NCBI RefSeq assembly: GCF_019112545.1 | Contig: NW_025064885.1 | Location: 1,783,187 to 1,847,186 of the forward strand | DNA from: Guyanagaster necrorhizus | Taxonomy: Eukaryota; Basidiomycota; Agaricomycetes; Agaricales; Physalacriaceae | DNA length: 64,000 bases | Direction of reading: 5' to 3' | Shown: positions 37,399-49,452 of the stretch, one piece after another | Numbering within the stretch: position 1 is the first letter of the stretch | Layout of the letters: each line of letters opens with the position of its first letter | Notes under the pieces: generated by a model | What the model saw: the letters and a program-made list of their open reading frames with translations, nothing else | What the model was told of the DNA's origin: nothing | Database searches by the model: none | Position numbers and translations under genes: made by a program

Positions 37399-39105
37399 AT
37401 GCCTCCTCGACGTTCTGCTCGGGCTGCGTCAACCAAACCAGCGTCGAAACCGGCCCCAGTGGCCAAGAAGCCTGCACCACGGTCTCGCTCCAAAAAACGG
37501 CCTGCCTCTCCCGACCACGAAGCCTTACCTCCTCCTGCTAAGCGGAACAAAAGTGAAGAGCAGAACGTAGATCCTGCTGCTGAGAGCAAAGCCACGAAAC
37601 CCCGCACTACCAAAAAACCTAGAATCAAGGCGGATGTTTCTGCTGAAGGAGTCCAGTTGAAGCCTTACCTCAACCCTCTTCCTACGCCATCGGAAACTAA
37701 GCGACCCAGTCTACAGCTCTTTGCATGGGGCGCTGGCAACTTTGGGCAGTTCGGCATGGGCCCTGACGTCCTCGGAGAACTGGACAAGCCACGTAAACAC
37801 CTGTGGGCTGAGAAACAGATACAAGAGGGTGTATTTGGGCTTGATGCCGCAGGCCTTGAAGCCGTGGCGGCAGGTGGCATGCACAGTCTCTTCGTCGATG
37901 AAAGTGGCAAGGTCCGTTGGTCTGTGCCCACTCTTGACCTCTTCCTCAAGTTTTTGATCCCTAGATATGGTCTTGCGGTCTTAACGATGATGCTGCTCTG
38001 GGACGAGTTACGCAGGACGTGCCTGACCCAGAGAATCCTGGGTCATTTATCGATATCGATACGTTGACAAGTATTCCACATCCTTTACAATCCCTTGTAG
38101 AAGAGAAATTCCGGGCGGTGCAGATTGCTACTGGTGACAGTATATGTGCCGCTGTCAGCGCAGAGGGCGATTTGCGAGTTTGGGGTTCGTTCCGAGTATG
38201 TGCATCACGGAACGTGAACCGTCATCCAACTAACACATGTTATCCTCCAGGTCAATGAGGGCTCTCTGGGATTCTCCAACGGGCTGAGACATCAGTTCTT
38301 ACCAGTACCAATATCAATGAATCTCATCCACAAACCGGGCGACACCGAAAAAGTTTCGTCAATCGCAGCAGGTGGCAATCATCTAGTGGTGTTGACCACA
38401 CATGGTAACATTTACACATGGGGTGCTGGCGAGCAAGCTCAGCTTGGAAGAAAAGTGCTTGAACGCCGCAAAATCCATGGCACCGTTCCAGAGAAAGTCA
38501 CCCTGGCTACTCGGGGACGTAAAGGCAAAGTTATCGGTGCTGGCGTCTACCATTCCTTTGCTGTGGATGACAGCGGTGACGTCTGGGGCTGGGGTTTGAA
38601 CACGATGGGCCAATTAGGTACAGGTTACGACAGTGAGGCTGATTCGCAAGTTCAGCTCCCCAAGAAGGTCCACAATTTGAGTCCCGCCGATCTGGGCGGC
38701 GAAACCATCGTCCAGATCGTTGGAGGTGAACATCACACGTTGTTCTTGACGTCTGCTGGAAAGGTGTACGCTTGCGGTCGATGCAATGCCGGACAGCTTG
38801 GGTTACCAGAGGAAATGCTCAAAGATGCCGAGCACAAAGACTTTGTACCCGAACCCGTTCAGGTGCCCTTCCCTGATGACGATGACCCAGTTGTCTACAT
38901 CTCGGCCGGAGTGCACAATAACATGGCTGTTACGAAGGATGGTGCGCTATATTGCTGGGGACAAGGTACGCAGGGCGAGCTGGGTGTTGCAGATGTCGAA
39001 ATTCGAAGACCACATATGATTGTTCGACGGGAAGGTGGTTCATGGGCAGCTGTGAAGGTTGCTTGTGGAGGACAGCATACACTTGGTTTGTTCAGAAAAA
39101 AATAA
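37399..39105 (+). CDS. RCC1-like Ran guanine nucleotide exchange factor
   Basis: Starts MPPRRSARAASTKPASKPAP. The first 80 residues are Lys/Arg/Pro-rich (PAPRSRSKKRPAS), consistent with nuclear import and chromatin binding. A seven-bladed RCC1 propeller follows: LFAWGAGNFGQFGMGP, IWSCGLNDDAALGRVT, LRVWGSFRVNEGSLGFSNG, IYTWGAGEQAQLGRKV, VWGWGLNTMGQLGTGY, VYACGRCNAGQLGLPEEM and LYCWGQGTQGELGVAD. The repeats with Gly-Ala/His-Ser pairs (GGMHSLFV, GGNHLVVL, GGEHHTLFL) are complete. The protein should load GTP on Ran at chromatin, driving nuclear transport. Two short introns are in phase; the gene ends at 39105. Confidence 0.93.
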
Positions 39106-39360
39106 ACAGCTCCATCTGCGCTCTATTAATTCTTCCTATCTACATCCAGTACACTGTTGTTACTCCTAGACGTACACATTGTATTTATTTTTCTATTATC
39201 ATCACTAGGTTCCCGAATCTAAAATCAAACTCGGACATTAACGTTGAAGTGGGTTAGGAACTTTTTCTCGCGCCACAGACGCGTCGTGCTGATCTCGTCA
39301 CAGGGTATATATAAGGTGTACCGAGTTTTTCTCGCTATTCCATTTCTGCTTCCTTCTACG
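39106..39360. promoter_or_regulatory. RCC1 3' flank and a TATA-box promoter
   Basis: A good TATA element, ggtatatataagg, lies at about 39304-39316, some 50 bp upstream of the ATG at 39361. It marks a plus-strand transcript start for the next gene. Confidence 0.5.
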
Positions 39361-40138
39361 ATGGCGCTGCAAAGGTCAAGTATTTTACTCTATCAGCTTT
39401 TACTTTTTAGTGCGAGATGACTTGACTGCAATTCCTAAAGGCTACACCTTTCTTAACAGGAATACCTTTGTCTCTGAAAAGAGCAAGGCGATCCTGTCTG
39501 ACCTTCTCGGCTAGGCCGAAAAGAGAGAACCTACGCCAATGACATGTACATCTACAATGGTAAAACTCGTCTTCCCTTTGCACCATCTTCTAACGACCTT
39601 TGTGCATCAGATTGCTACTCATACGCTGTCCTGGACCTCATCGACAACACTATCGACGACACTCTGAACAACAAAGTCAAGAAGAAGGACTGGAATGACG
39701 CGATGGACCTTCTTGAGGTGCTTACTCTCTTTTTCGACATAGAGTCCTTTTGGCCAAGTCCGCACTTCTAGCTCGTAGTGACGCGTCTGACCTGACTTCC
39801 TTTAGGTGTGTGACGATGGCAACCTCATTACGATCGCCGACAGTGCATACGGCTCGCTGCTCATCGTAGTCCTGCGCGCGGTGACACGAGCCGGCCGCCT
39901 CGACACGACCAACTACGCCAGCCTCAAAACCCTTCTGAAATGCGCTGCGGGCTGGGGCGAGTCGATGCCGAGGGATGCTGGATACAGCGGCATCTGCAAG
40001 GCTATCGGCTATCGGCTGTTCAAGAGCAAACCGGAGAAGCAAGTAGCGTTAGAAAAGGCGCGTGTGGATGAGTGGGACACCAGCCGGTGGATCTACGAGG
40101 AGAAAAAGCCGCTCTTGTTCAGCGAAATGGATATTTAG
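39361..40138 (+). CDS. Small unknown protein with a doubtful or broken 5' end
   Basis: A protein-like frame runs from ATG 39544: MYIYNGKTRLPFAPSSNDLC, then LDLIDNTIDDTLNNKVKKKD, then after an intron DDGNLITIADSAYGSLLIVV and RDAGYSGICKAIGYRLF, ending LLFSEMDI at 40138. Upstream, a TATA box and ATG 39361 start a spliced leader (MALQRNTFVSEKSKAILSDL) that hits a TAG near 39515 and would need a frame change to join the main frame. Either translation starts at 39544 or the 5' part has decayed. I do not recognise the family. Confidence 0.5.
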
Positions 40139-40383
40139 TACATTGGTGATTATTCTCTTCTGATAATTCCGTCTTGTGCTTTAGAATGCTTGCTTGATAT
40201 TTGGTACATTGGTTACATTCAATGGTATTGTATGACACCCTTGTTATTTCTTACTCCTCAGAATGAAGATTGTACACAGTCCTTGATTTGAGCATACATA
40301 TGTACAGATGTGCCAGCATTAACGTACAGTTAGAATCCTTGATAATGCATCCAGCATAATCCAAAAGACGTGAGTCGTGGATT

Positions 40384-41819
40384 TTACATATAGGTTGCAG
40401 TCAATCGTCCGACGATGTACTTCTCCGTGTTCACGGGTGGGTACTTGGCCTCCTCACCGCAGTTAGGGAGACAAGAAATCTCAGTGGTAAAGTTGGGGTT
40501 GGAGAAGTACGCGATAGACTGGCGAGCGGGAGTAATAACTTCCGTCTCGTTGATCTGCTTTGCAGGCGGTGCAACGACGCGGTGGAGAGTCGATCGAAGG
40601 GTGTCGTTGCTCCATCGAGAAAGCAGATCGCCCACGTTGATGACTATTGTTCCTGGCTAGAAGGAACGATCAATACTTTGAAGAGATGCAAAGCTGAAAT
40701 GTCAGTATCAGACGTACGATAGGCTGTAAGGGTATTCATTGAGTCAGGGCTGTTAGAAGTAGCGGGTATGAAATGGACCTACAGTAGCAGGGTAGTAGAT
40801 ACCGGTGTGAGGATCTTGAACTTCAAGTCCACCAACTTGGTCTTGGAAAAGTAAAGTAAGTGTTCCATAATCTTTACACAGCGCTCGTCAGAGACTCGAG
40901 TTCGTGAAAACGATAGCATCTTCCTACCGCTGTGGGCACCAGCGCGCGCTTGACCCTCGCCTCCCAATAATTTCCGCTGGACAGGCGGATATGACAGGAG
41001 ACGAAGGTTATGGTTTTGGTCATTAACTTTATTGTCAAAGAACCGTTCATCCAAATTAAGACCGAGAGCTATGGTGCGCATAATGTCAATGTGAAGATAA
41101 TGGCAAGTCTGACAGACATTAGCTTTACGCTTGAGGCAAGAGAGCTTCAAATACGATACCTGGAAGAAATCCAGCATGGTCTTCTTGAAACCAGGGGCAT
41201 CGGTCTCCTCCGGCCACTGGTTCTTCCACGCTGCATCCCAATCGCGTCCAATTTCCATCGTTTCCTTGAAGTCTGGCGCCTTTTCCCGAAGAGCGGCAAT
41301 TTCATCGGCATCCGCAGACTGGGTAACACGTTCGCGTCCTATCGTAACATAACCACGATTGGATCGTGGGTCTTCCCATCTGAGCTTGTCCTAATATACG
41401 TCAACTACGGGATATACTGGTGGACGGATCCTGCTGACCTTGACATCCGAAGGTAAAGCGAAGAATTCAGCGCTCTATCGGAGTCGTTGTTAATACGTGC
41501 ACCTTGCAGACGGCGTAAGGATACCTTCTGGAAAACATTCCTTACGATGGCTGAGAAGCTACAATCACCAACTGGAGCAACAGATAAAATGGCGGTACGC
41601 ACCAGGGGGTATCCCATGCTTGTCGATGTAGATGAACCCACTTTCCTTGAAACCCGCCACAACCTCGTCCGCCGTCGCTTTCCTCTCGGCCGTCGTCCTC
41701 GCAGTCCGGTACTTTGAGAAATCAATGACCGGGATACGGAATTCCTTCGCTACGGTAGCATAACCGCGCTGTTGAGTAACGTAATTGCGAAAGAAAGCAG
41801 AGAGGCGAATCGAGTGCAT
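40384..41819 (-). CDS. 2-oxoglutarate/Fe(II)-dependent oxygenase (isopenicillin N synthase type)
   Basis: Starts MHSIRLSAFFRNYVTQQRGY, which resembles a mitochondrial presequence, followed by FRIPVIDFSKYR, the DIOX_N start. Further exons carry SGFIYIDKHGIPP, NRGYVTIGRE, and the jelly-roll core: AGAHSDYGTLTLLFQDQVGG with the His and Asp iron ligands, GTIVINVGDLLSRWSNDTLR, STLHRVV with the distal His, and RQSIAYF with the Arg-x-Ser that binds 2-oxoglutarate. All active-site residues are present. Members hydroxylate, desaturate or cyclise small molecules; the substrate cannot be told. It faces the preceding gene tail to tail. There is no evidence that it belongs to the light pathway. Confidence 0.87.
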
Positions 41820-42341
41820 GGTGGGCAGACGGGAAGAAGGTGACAGACTGCAATAGACATTGCTTCTGCCATTCTTATCTCGATCGTAACGAATACCAAA
41901 TCTGGAGCACAGCCATCAATTTCAGAAGATGAATGCCAGTAATAGCATGTCTGCTATTCGTTCACAGACTTGCTTGTTCTCTAAGAAATTCCCTCCTTTT
42001 CAATAAGAAAATTCCAAGGGTCAGCGACCTTCAGCGACACATTCAAAATTATCAGTTACGGTTCTATCCGCGGAATGATCCAACCTCGATCAGTAAAAGC
42101 CCCTGACAGTGGCCACGATAAACATCCATCACATCCATTCGCCGCGGCGCAATGATTTATTGGAACTACACATCTGAGAACCCGTTTCTCACCCTTGCAA
42201 GTGCCTTCAACATTGTCAACAGTCAAAGAATCCGTCCACTACTATTGCTTGCATAAAGAGATGACATCTAACAATCGTTATTAAGATCTTAGCCGCCGTC
42301 GGTCATGAAAGATGCGGCCCATGTGCACCATGACTATCCTC
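41820..42341. other. Intergenic region, nothing identified
   Basis: About 520 bp between two minus-strand genes. No coding frame or repeat of note. Confidence 0.4.
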
Positions 42342-44832
42342 TCAGGCGCGTACATATCCTATCACGCTGGGGGATCGAAGACGTCGGAATAAAGCTGTCA
42401 TGGTCTTGCCTCCTTCCGATCCCCATCTAAGCAACAATCAAAAAGTTACGCCAGTGAGCGAACTATGGGACTTACTCTCCAGCTGCAACCTCCTGACAGC
42501 ATTGCTCAAACTCTTCGGAAACGGAAACTTCGTCCCATTTGTCAACAACGTAATCCTGCAACAAGCATCTGTTATTAGTAAGGAAATGCGTCGGAAAAAT
42601 CTTCTTACCTCAACTAGGGACCGTAATTCATCCCAAGATGAGGTCGCTAATAGCAAAGCAAAACTCGACTGCGGCGTCAGAGTAGCCATCATATGCTCCA
42701 AAGCAAGATTCGCCAACGTCGGCATACTATACCGATGGGCCACCTGATACATGGACAAAGCCGACGCTGGCGGAGGTGGAGGAGTCGGATGCACATGAGG
42801 ATCTGGCGTCGTACTCGTCTGTCGCGGCCTTTGTGACTGTGGAGAAATTGGATAATGACCACTCGAAGAGTAGTTAGGGGGAACAGTGAGAGGAACCGGT
42901 GTCTGTTTAGACCGACTAGATGAAGTCCCTGACATATTTACCGGAATGGCTGAGGCCCGTCGTGGTGCGGTCGTGGTAGTCATGTTTGCCGCCGTGGATG
43001 ACATGCGTGAAGTGGCGCTTGTTGAAGTTTTTGATGTTGACGCTGAGGGAGCTGAACGCGGACTTGGCGTTGTTCTCATTTGTCCAGGCTGAAGGCCCGT
43101 TGGTCCGCTAGTGGGAGATCGGCTTTGCTCGGTGGCGCTGTCACCACTGGTGGCACTCCTAGCATCAACGGAAACATCATCTCCATGACCAGACTTGGGG
43201 AAAGTCTTCCAGTCCCATTCTCCGCCATGTGCATGCAGCCATTTCGCACTCAATCCCGCCCCTATGCCTTCTACAGCTGCCCGTGGATCGTCGCGCTCTT
43301 TGAAAAGAAGCCAGTTTGCACTATAAGCCATGTGAAGAATTTCAAATTAGAAGGGAGGAGGTCAGGAACTAAGTAAATTCTCACTAGCAGAACTTAAGTA
43401 GCCAATAAACAGTTTCAAAATCAGCCTCCTCGACCACGATAGTAAGAAGTTTTCGTCCACCTGATATTACTCCTTGATTCTCTGCGAATGAAGAAGCCAG
43501 CATGGTGGCGAAATAGTCGGAGCGGCGCGTTAGGATGTCTGAATGGGCGTAGATGATGCGTTTACGCGCTGTCGTTTGGGCCGAAAACAGGGAATGAGAG
43601 GATGTTGAGGAGGGTGATCGGTGGGTTACAGGTGAAGTCACTTCTGGCGTATTCAAGGTTGGGGATGTGTTGATGTCATTGCATAGTTTCTCAAGACACA
43701 CGAAACGAACGTCTCCAGTGTCTGCAGAGACTGTTACTCAGGAATTGCCAATGCGTAGAGAACACTCACTGGGATTATCTAATGAGGCTTCCAAGCCATC
43801 AAGTAGGTCTCGCGGCACATAATACGCGGATGGATGCGACGGAAATAAGGGTCCTATTGGACAATGAATCTGCACACAGATCACGAACGAATCCGTCTCT
43901 CGAATTCGTGAATTTTCCAACAAAAAAGAGAGTGAAGGCAAGCTGCAGGCTGAAAACACGCCGCTCAGCTTCAAATAATGTAAAATAAAACGGCTAGCTT
44001 ACCCCAAACCTCGCTTTCTTGCCGGAACACCCAGTCATTCTGCCAAAACTCCCATACCCACTCCGGGCGTGCGCCACGCTCGCCCACTCGGTCGTCCTGG
44101 CACTTGATCGCAGTCATCATCGAAGTGGGCAGCTCATAGTCTGGATGAGCAAAGTCTAGTGCAAGAGAAGTGATATAGAGCGACAAAGTCTTGCTGTCCA
44201 CATCAGAAGGAGCATGAGAACGCGCTATCTCTAATTTGAACTAGGAATCCATAATCAGACTAGGACAGCACTCAATGCAATGAAATTGAACAAAGAGTAC
44301 CTTGTTGTCGCCCATTACAGGCGACTCTTTCAAAACCTCGAAATCGCCGTGTTCCGCGACGGCGTGATCCTCAGCATTGAGGTTCTCAGATGATTCTGTG
44401 TTCTCTGGACCTTCGATGTAATCTCGCAGCTTCCGAATATCTCTAATAATCCATTCGAGTCCCTATACAAGACCAAATTCGAGCAGTTCACGAAAGCAGC
44501 AGCAAACTCTGGCATACCATAAAGGTCCATTGGCGCGTGCTCTCCTCTGGAGCAGCTGGTACATAGCCCATCGTTGATCCGGTGTTGTGTCTAGCAGCAG
44601 GGTTCCACGTCGATGAGCTACTTCCTGTGGGCGTGACCACGGTCTTGGGATCCCACGATGTCTGAGGAGATGAGCTTGAAGAAAGAGACGTCAAAGACGA
44701 CGTTCGTGGGTATCTGAGATGTGCGGCAGACGACCAAGGCCAATCTGGACGAGATAAAGAAGAGAGGCGCCCAGGCGATGAGGACGAAGGAGATGATATA
44801 CGTTGGTATTCAGATCTGTCAGACGCCGCCAT
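42342..44832 (-). CDS. Large BTB/POZ-domain protein with disordered Ser/Thr/Pro linkers
   Basis: Starts MAASDRSEYQRISSPSSSSP at 44832. An N-terminal part with MATH-like spacing (GLEWIIRDIRKLRDYIEGPE, then FKLEIARSHAP and DSKTLSLYITSLALDF) precedes a BTB region: IIYAHSDILTRRSDYFATML, then TIVVEEADFETVYWLLKFCY. A long low-complexity linker with many Ser, Thr and Pro follows, then a BACK-like end, YQVAHRYSMPTLANLALEHM. The last junction splices GE to WGSEGGKTMTALFRRLRSPS, ending VIGYVRA at 42342. I preferred this to the stop at 42472, because a clean GTAAGT intron restores a conserved-looking tail. Function is unknown, possibly Cullin-3 adaptor-like. Confidence 0.78.
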
Positions 44833-44955
44833 CGTGGTTCAATTTCAAGAAACGACACCGTTCTTTGCGTCAAAGGCAATATTTATAGACGTCTTCAATC
44901 TATGCAAATTGTATGATGCATTCTACGTTGTAATAGGGTATACATCCAAATTCCA

Positions 44956-47050
44956 CTAATATGTCTCCCAGAATATGTCAGGCAACACGTCTCTCATCAC
45001 TGTCGGGCGTAACATCAGCGACCGCTGGAGGTTTAGAAAGTAATGTACCCACAGGTCCAGTGATAATGCCCTTGTGCATCTTGAAGGCGTCCTAGTGGAT
45101 TGTTTTCGTCGGTTAAAATATACTTTTCTTCTTCCTCTGCAGTAATCCCTTCTTTGACGGCATTTAAATTTATCTCGCGCGCGTTAAGAGTAGAAAGGAT
45201 GTAGCGGCGGAGAGGAGAGCCTAGGAAATCTTCACTCGTAGGATTTCTAAAGGTCAGAGGACTTCTGGACATAGTACAGAAGAATACCTATGAAAAAGAT
45301 CAGCAGCGAAGGCTACCTATTTTGACAGTATAGTTACAATGTTAATATATTCTGTCTCATATTGATCTTCAGAAAGATCGGCTATACCGACGTCGTGGAA
45401 TGCCCGACACTGGCCAAAAGCCTTGGACAAAGTATACAAAATCATCCGCATAGCTTCAGATTTGACGTGTCCAACGAAGTTCTAACAGAGGGCTTCAACA
45501 AAGTAGACATTCGAACTTGATGGAATGACACTCACAACCACTAAAACGCCTTCAGGATGGATAGTGCTTTTGAGGTCGCTCCAGAACTCCATTGTGTAGA
45601 TATGTTCAGGCACGGCACCTCCGGAGAAGCAGTCATGGACCACGATGTCATATAGAGTTCCTTGGACGCCGGCGTCAGCACTGGCACGCTTGTGAGCGGC
45701 CCAGCTTCTCGCATCTTCCAAGTACACGTTCTTGGGTCCTGGATCGGGCAGACCAAACCATTGCCTGGCAGCATCATACACAGCTGGATCAATCTCGACA
45801 ATGGTCAAAGACATGTTGTGTCTGTGAAAGGATGTCGCAGAGATACCAGCTCCAAGACCACTAGAAACATATTAGCACTAGTAACGATATCCACACGGTT
45901 AAACATACATTACCAATGCATTCTCCCATTCATTTTTGGCCGTGCTATTTACCAATCGAGCAGCTTCTTGGAGGGTGAAAACACCATAGATAGAGTCACC
46001 CAAACGATGGTTGTGAGAATCATGTAGTGGTGCGACACCCTCCATAGTCATCACCTTGGGCCCCATCCACACACCTCCAAGAAATGAGTGAGCGGCGCGA
46101 AGATAGCGAACATGAGACATCTGGTTGTCAGGATGATCTGGGTCACTAGATAGAGTGAGTGCTTGTCCGACCACGATCAATCCTGTCGTTGATTGGACAG
46201 AAGAATGAATCTGTAGGGGATAACTAGGATGTGTATATGGTTGTGGTAGAGGATGAGGAAGCACCGGAGAATATAGTTTTGGATAAATTGTGTAAGAAAG
46301 AGCGGCAGCCAGTGAGAGAATGATAAACTTGGTCTGTAAAGGAGTGAATGAGGTTGCAGACTTCCGTTGCTGGATTTTGGACGATGATTTGGGAGTAGGA
46401 GCAGGTGAGATATCCATCTGAGTGATTGAGAGGCATAAGAATACGACGGAGAGCACCAGAAACTGGAATGGACGTGAGCAGACCCATGATTGACGAGGGA
46501 ATCAACGCACAATAAAACTTTCGGAGAGTGCGTTCAAAGCCGTACACTGTGACCAAAATTTCTTCGTGATTCTGAGGGCAATCAAAGGTATAACCACTGT
46601 TTGCACTGAGTGGGAGAGCATCCTCAATATGCGCGACGCCTGCCAATTTGGTCAAATTGATTTCGCTAGACCCAACGCTGCGCTCACCTTCCTGCGGCTC
46701 CCAACCATGAAACTCGAAAGGGAAACGACCATTGGAACCAAAACCACAACATGAGTAGCTGCCGGACCCCACAGTGGATCTCGATTCCTTGCCGACCAAA
46801 TGGCTACCCAGTACGTGGCATTTGGTGCCGCTGCGAACAACAACGCAGAGATGAAAGCCCTTTGACTGAGAGAAAAGGCGAAAGGTTGGACGGCTGAGAT
46901 GACAAGCGCTGGTACTAGTATCTTGTCCAGTAAATGGTTTGTTGGCACGGAGCCGTAGATGGGCACCAAGGCACGCTCATAGATGAAGACGACGAGCGAA
47001 AGAGGAAATACGGAGACGGCGACGTTGACTAGATGCTGAAGATGAGGCAT
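44956..47050 (-). CDS. Spermidine synthase-like protein with N-terminal membrane segments
   Basis: Starts MPHLQHLVNVAVSVFPLSLV at 47050. The N-terminal third has several hydrophobic segments (FPLSLVVFIYERALVPI, FIILSLAAALSYTIYP) and resembles a polytopic membrane domain. The C-terminal part is a polyamine-synthase fold: MTMEGVAPLHDSHNHRLGDS, ENALVIGLGAGISATSFHRH, LTIVEIDPAVYDAARQWFGL, and YDIVVHDCFSGGAVPEHIYT. The end was set by a spliced tail, MRDVLPDIFWETY, stopping at 44956; without this intron the frame would stop at 45033. Fused membrane plus spermidine-synthase-like proteins are widespread, and whether they make polyamines is often unproven. The GLGAG loop and the acidic VEID are present. 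Confidence 0.82.
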
Positions 47051-47591
47051 CTTTATGGGAGAAACATGGAAAAAGGGTCACGGTGTTGGCTGGCACTTTG
47101 CTGCGCTTGTTGCAGCCTAGGATGTCTGTGTTGCCAAGTTTGGGTAGGATCAGGGAAGTTTTCCATCTTTCCAGCGAGAATGATGCTGGTGGGTGACGAC
47201 GAGGAGAGGAGGGCCAAATACCCGGGCGAGATTATGTGCGTTATTGTTTTCTCTGCACCATTGTCACTTTCCCCCCCCCCCTCGTTTGTTCCGGCTTCGT
47301 TCTTAGTGTATTGCCAAGTTCCGTTGGCCTATCATGAGCTGTGCACCGCAGTGTACCTCATCGTGATAGATAATATGATCCGATACATGCTGGGTACTGC
47401 CGTCTCCAGCGTCGCTTGGCCTTATGGAAAACGAGCGGAATACCCCAGAAAGGTCTAGAGCAACGTCACCGGACCTTGTCGATGTTCCTTTTTTTTCATC
47501 AGGAGTAATGTTGGCGCTCCGTTTTGGAGTCATCCTTGGATTTGTTTAAATACGCGCCTTGGCTGTCATCTCATTTCTTCATTTTACCACC
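47051..47591. promoter_or_regulatory. Divergent promoter region between the spermidine-synthase-like and DUF3602 genes
   Basis: About 540 bp between opposing start codons, with a run of ten or eleven C at about 47270-47281. No coding sequence was identified. Confidence 0.4.
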
Positions 47592-48443
47592 ATGGCAGAT
47601 CGCTCGCAATCTCGAGGACGTGAATTCGTAAGTGAATCTCCGTCATTTCGAGTCGTATATACTGACCCCCTTGTTGCAGCATTCATCAGGCAGAGGGGGG
47701 CTCGGAAATATTCGCCCCTCATCCACGTCGAGGGACAGGCCTATTGGCGGCCCCGATGATTTTTCCTCGACGAGAGGCAGAGAGCCTACCATTGAACCCA
47801 CCAGGGTACTTGATTTTGACTGACAAATCTTATCGTACCACTGATGTCGTCGATAGATCTATTCAACTGGACGTGGAGGTGCTGGTAACATTCGCTCCCC
47901 GTCTCGCGACCACAGGGAGCATGTAGGACCTAACTCTCACGAGAAAGAGATTGTCAGAGACCATGCCAGGGCTGAAAGAGACGCACCGGTACGTCACGCC
48001 TCAGCACAGCTGACACAGGCCCTGATATCTTATCTTCCAGCAATCCTTCGGTCGGGGAGGCTTAGGAAACATTTCTCGCTCGCGTTCTCGTGGCCCAGCT
48101 CCTGTGGCCCCACCGAACACGCATTCTCCTGGTCGAGGCAGCATGGAAGGCGCCGGCCCCATTTACGAAGAGAAAGAACAGCCACCTCTCGGCCCCCCAC
48201 GGTAAGTTCTCATCAATCGTCTCTTTTGCGTATCTCGTTTCATTTTTTTTTTTTTTTTTACCCCGCAGACACTCCGCTGAACATCCTGCTAATCAGCCTG
48301 GGGGCCATGAACCTTTTGGCTCTAGGAACCGCTCTGCTTCTCGCGATCCGGAGCATCCCGGCTCCTCTAAAGACAGGCACGGTATTTCCGGCCTGTTGCA
48401 CAAGGTCACCCATCCGACCCATCCTAATGAACCTCACAATTGA
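47592..48443 (+). CDS. DUF3602 (Par32-like) repeat protein
   Basis: Four short introns. Starts MADRSQSRGREF. Three copies of the DUF3602 repeat core can be seen: SSGRGGLGNIRP, STGRGGAGNIRSPSRD and FGRGGLGNISRSRSRG. These are spaced by Ser/Pro/Asp-rich sequence, and the protein ends SGLLHKVTHPTHPNEPHN. In yeast the family member Par32/Amu1 inhibits Mep ammonium permeases downstream of TORC1; whether this protein does the same is inference. An ammonium transporter gene does lie in this window, about 35 kb away, which is too far to imply linkage. One intron contains a long T run at about 48243-48260. Confidence 0.85.
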
Positions 48444-49189
48444 GCAAGTAGAACACTATTGAATCAAGCGATTAAAGATAAATAACTGTAATCATATGTA
48501 TGTCTACTTGTATAATGCCGTCAAGTGTACAAGATCTCTTAAAGGAATTTATACACTATTGAACGCCTGAACGTGCAGAGTTGCCTCGGAGAGGCGAGAA
48601 TCCTAAACGGAGATTTTAGGTTCTCCAATCATGGCCTACTCATGAAAATTTCATTTACAGGTTCTGCCAGCTAATCTACTTATCTTCGAATCAAGGACTG
48701 ATCACCTCTATCGCAAAGATCGATCCACTGAATCAACCGCATTCGCATTTCAGCCTCTCGGATCGGTATGGAGAGCTCATACCGTGAGGTCCACTCTGAC
48801 AGCGAATTCTAGACCTTAAGCATGCGACCACGCGGAGCAAGGCGTGTCCTTGAAGAAGGCGGAGAAATCTTAACGATGTATGACATGAATTCATTCCAAC
48901 CCTAACAACAGATGCGCTAATAAAATGATTGGTGGATATTTCGACCCTTCAACGGTCTTCCGCCAGACTTGCATAGCTGGCTCGTATAGCAAAACTCGCG
49001 CTGCGCGGGAATTGCAGCTCCTATGCACATGTTAAGGGACAACGCCTTGCAACAGAAGACCATAAATACCAGGATGCATCCAATGTCGACAATCAGGACG
49101 AGACCTCAGACGCAGAACTAACAGTCAACCGAGGCGAGCCAACCACGCCTAGTCCTCACTGACACTGATGATGGTCGGCAGATATCATC
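48444..49189. other. Intergenic region, nothing identified
   Basis: About 750 bp without convincing coding frame, RNA gene or repeat. Confidence 0.35.
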
Positions 49190-49452
49190 ATGCCACCTAG
49201 CAAGACTCCCATGACGCCTTCTAGCGCTTCGCGTATCCAGTCCACCCAGGTATTTATACCCGCTTCTCGCGCCCACACCTGGAAGCCTGACGGGCGTCGC
49301 TATAGGCAAAGGCTGGCAATGCTGGCAAGAACACCTTCGCCTCGCGCGCGCAAAGTGCTGGTCAGACCAACGCCAATAAAGGCGTTGCCGGGGGCGGTGC
49401 AGAGAAGAACAATAGTGGTGGCGGTGGTTCCAAGTCACCGAGGGGCAAGTGA
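49190..49452 (+). CDS. Tiny Gly/Ser/Lys-rich protein
   Basis: Two exons: MPPSKTPMTPSSASRIQSTQ, then a 56-bp GT-AG intron, then AKAGNAGKNTFASRAQSAGQ, ending in a GGGGSKSPRGK tail at 49452. The spliced product is 68 residues and low in complexity, with Ser/Thr-Pro sites and a basic end. The intron has good borders and the second exon ends at a stop in frame. A small gene of this style occurs in other Agaricomycetes as far as I recall, but no function is known. It is short enough that chance cannot be excluded. Confidence 0.5.

Noticed and set aside
40384..41819. 2OG-Fe(II) oxygenase as a fifth light-cluster gene
   Set aside because: It lies beyond RCC1 and an unknown gene, and no such enzyme belongs to the known pathway. 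Proximity alone is weak support.
42472..42474. Stop codon as the end of the large BTB gene
   Set aside because: It overlaps a GTAAGT donor; splicing gives a longer, conserved-looking C-terminus ending at 42342.
47592..48443. Functional pairing of the Par32-like gene with the ammonium transporter at 10.5 kb
   Set aside because: The yeast link between these families is real, but about 35 kb and many genes separate them here, so location gives no evidence.
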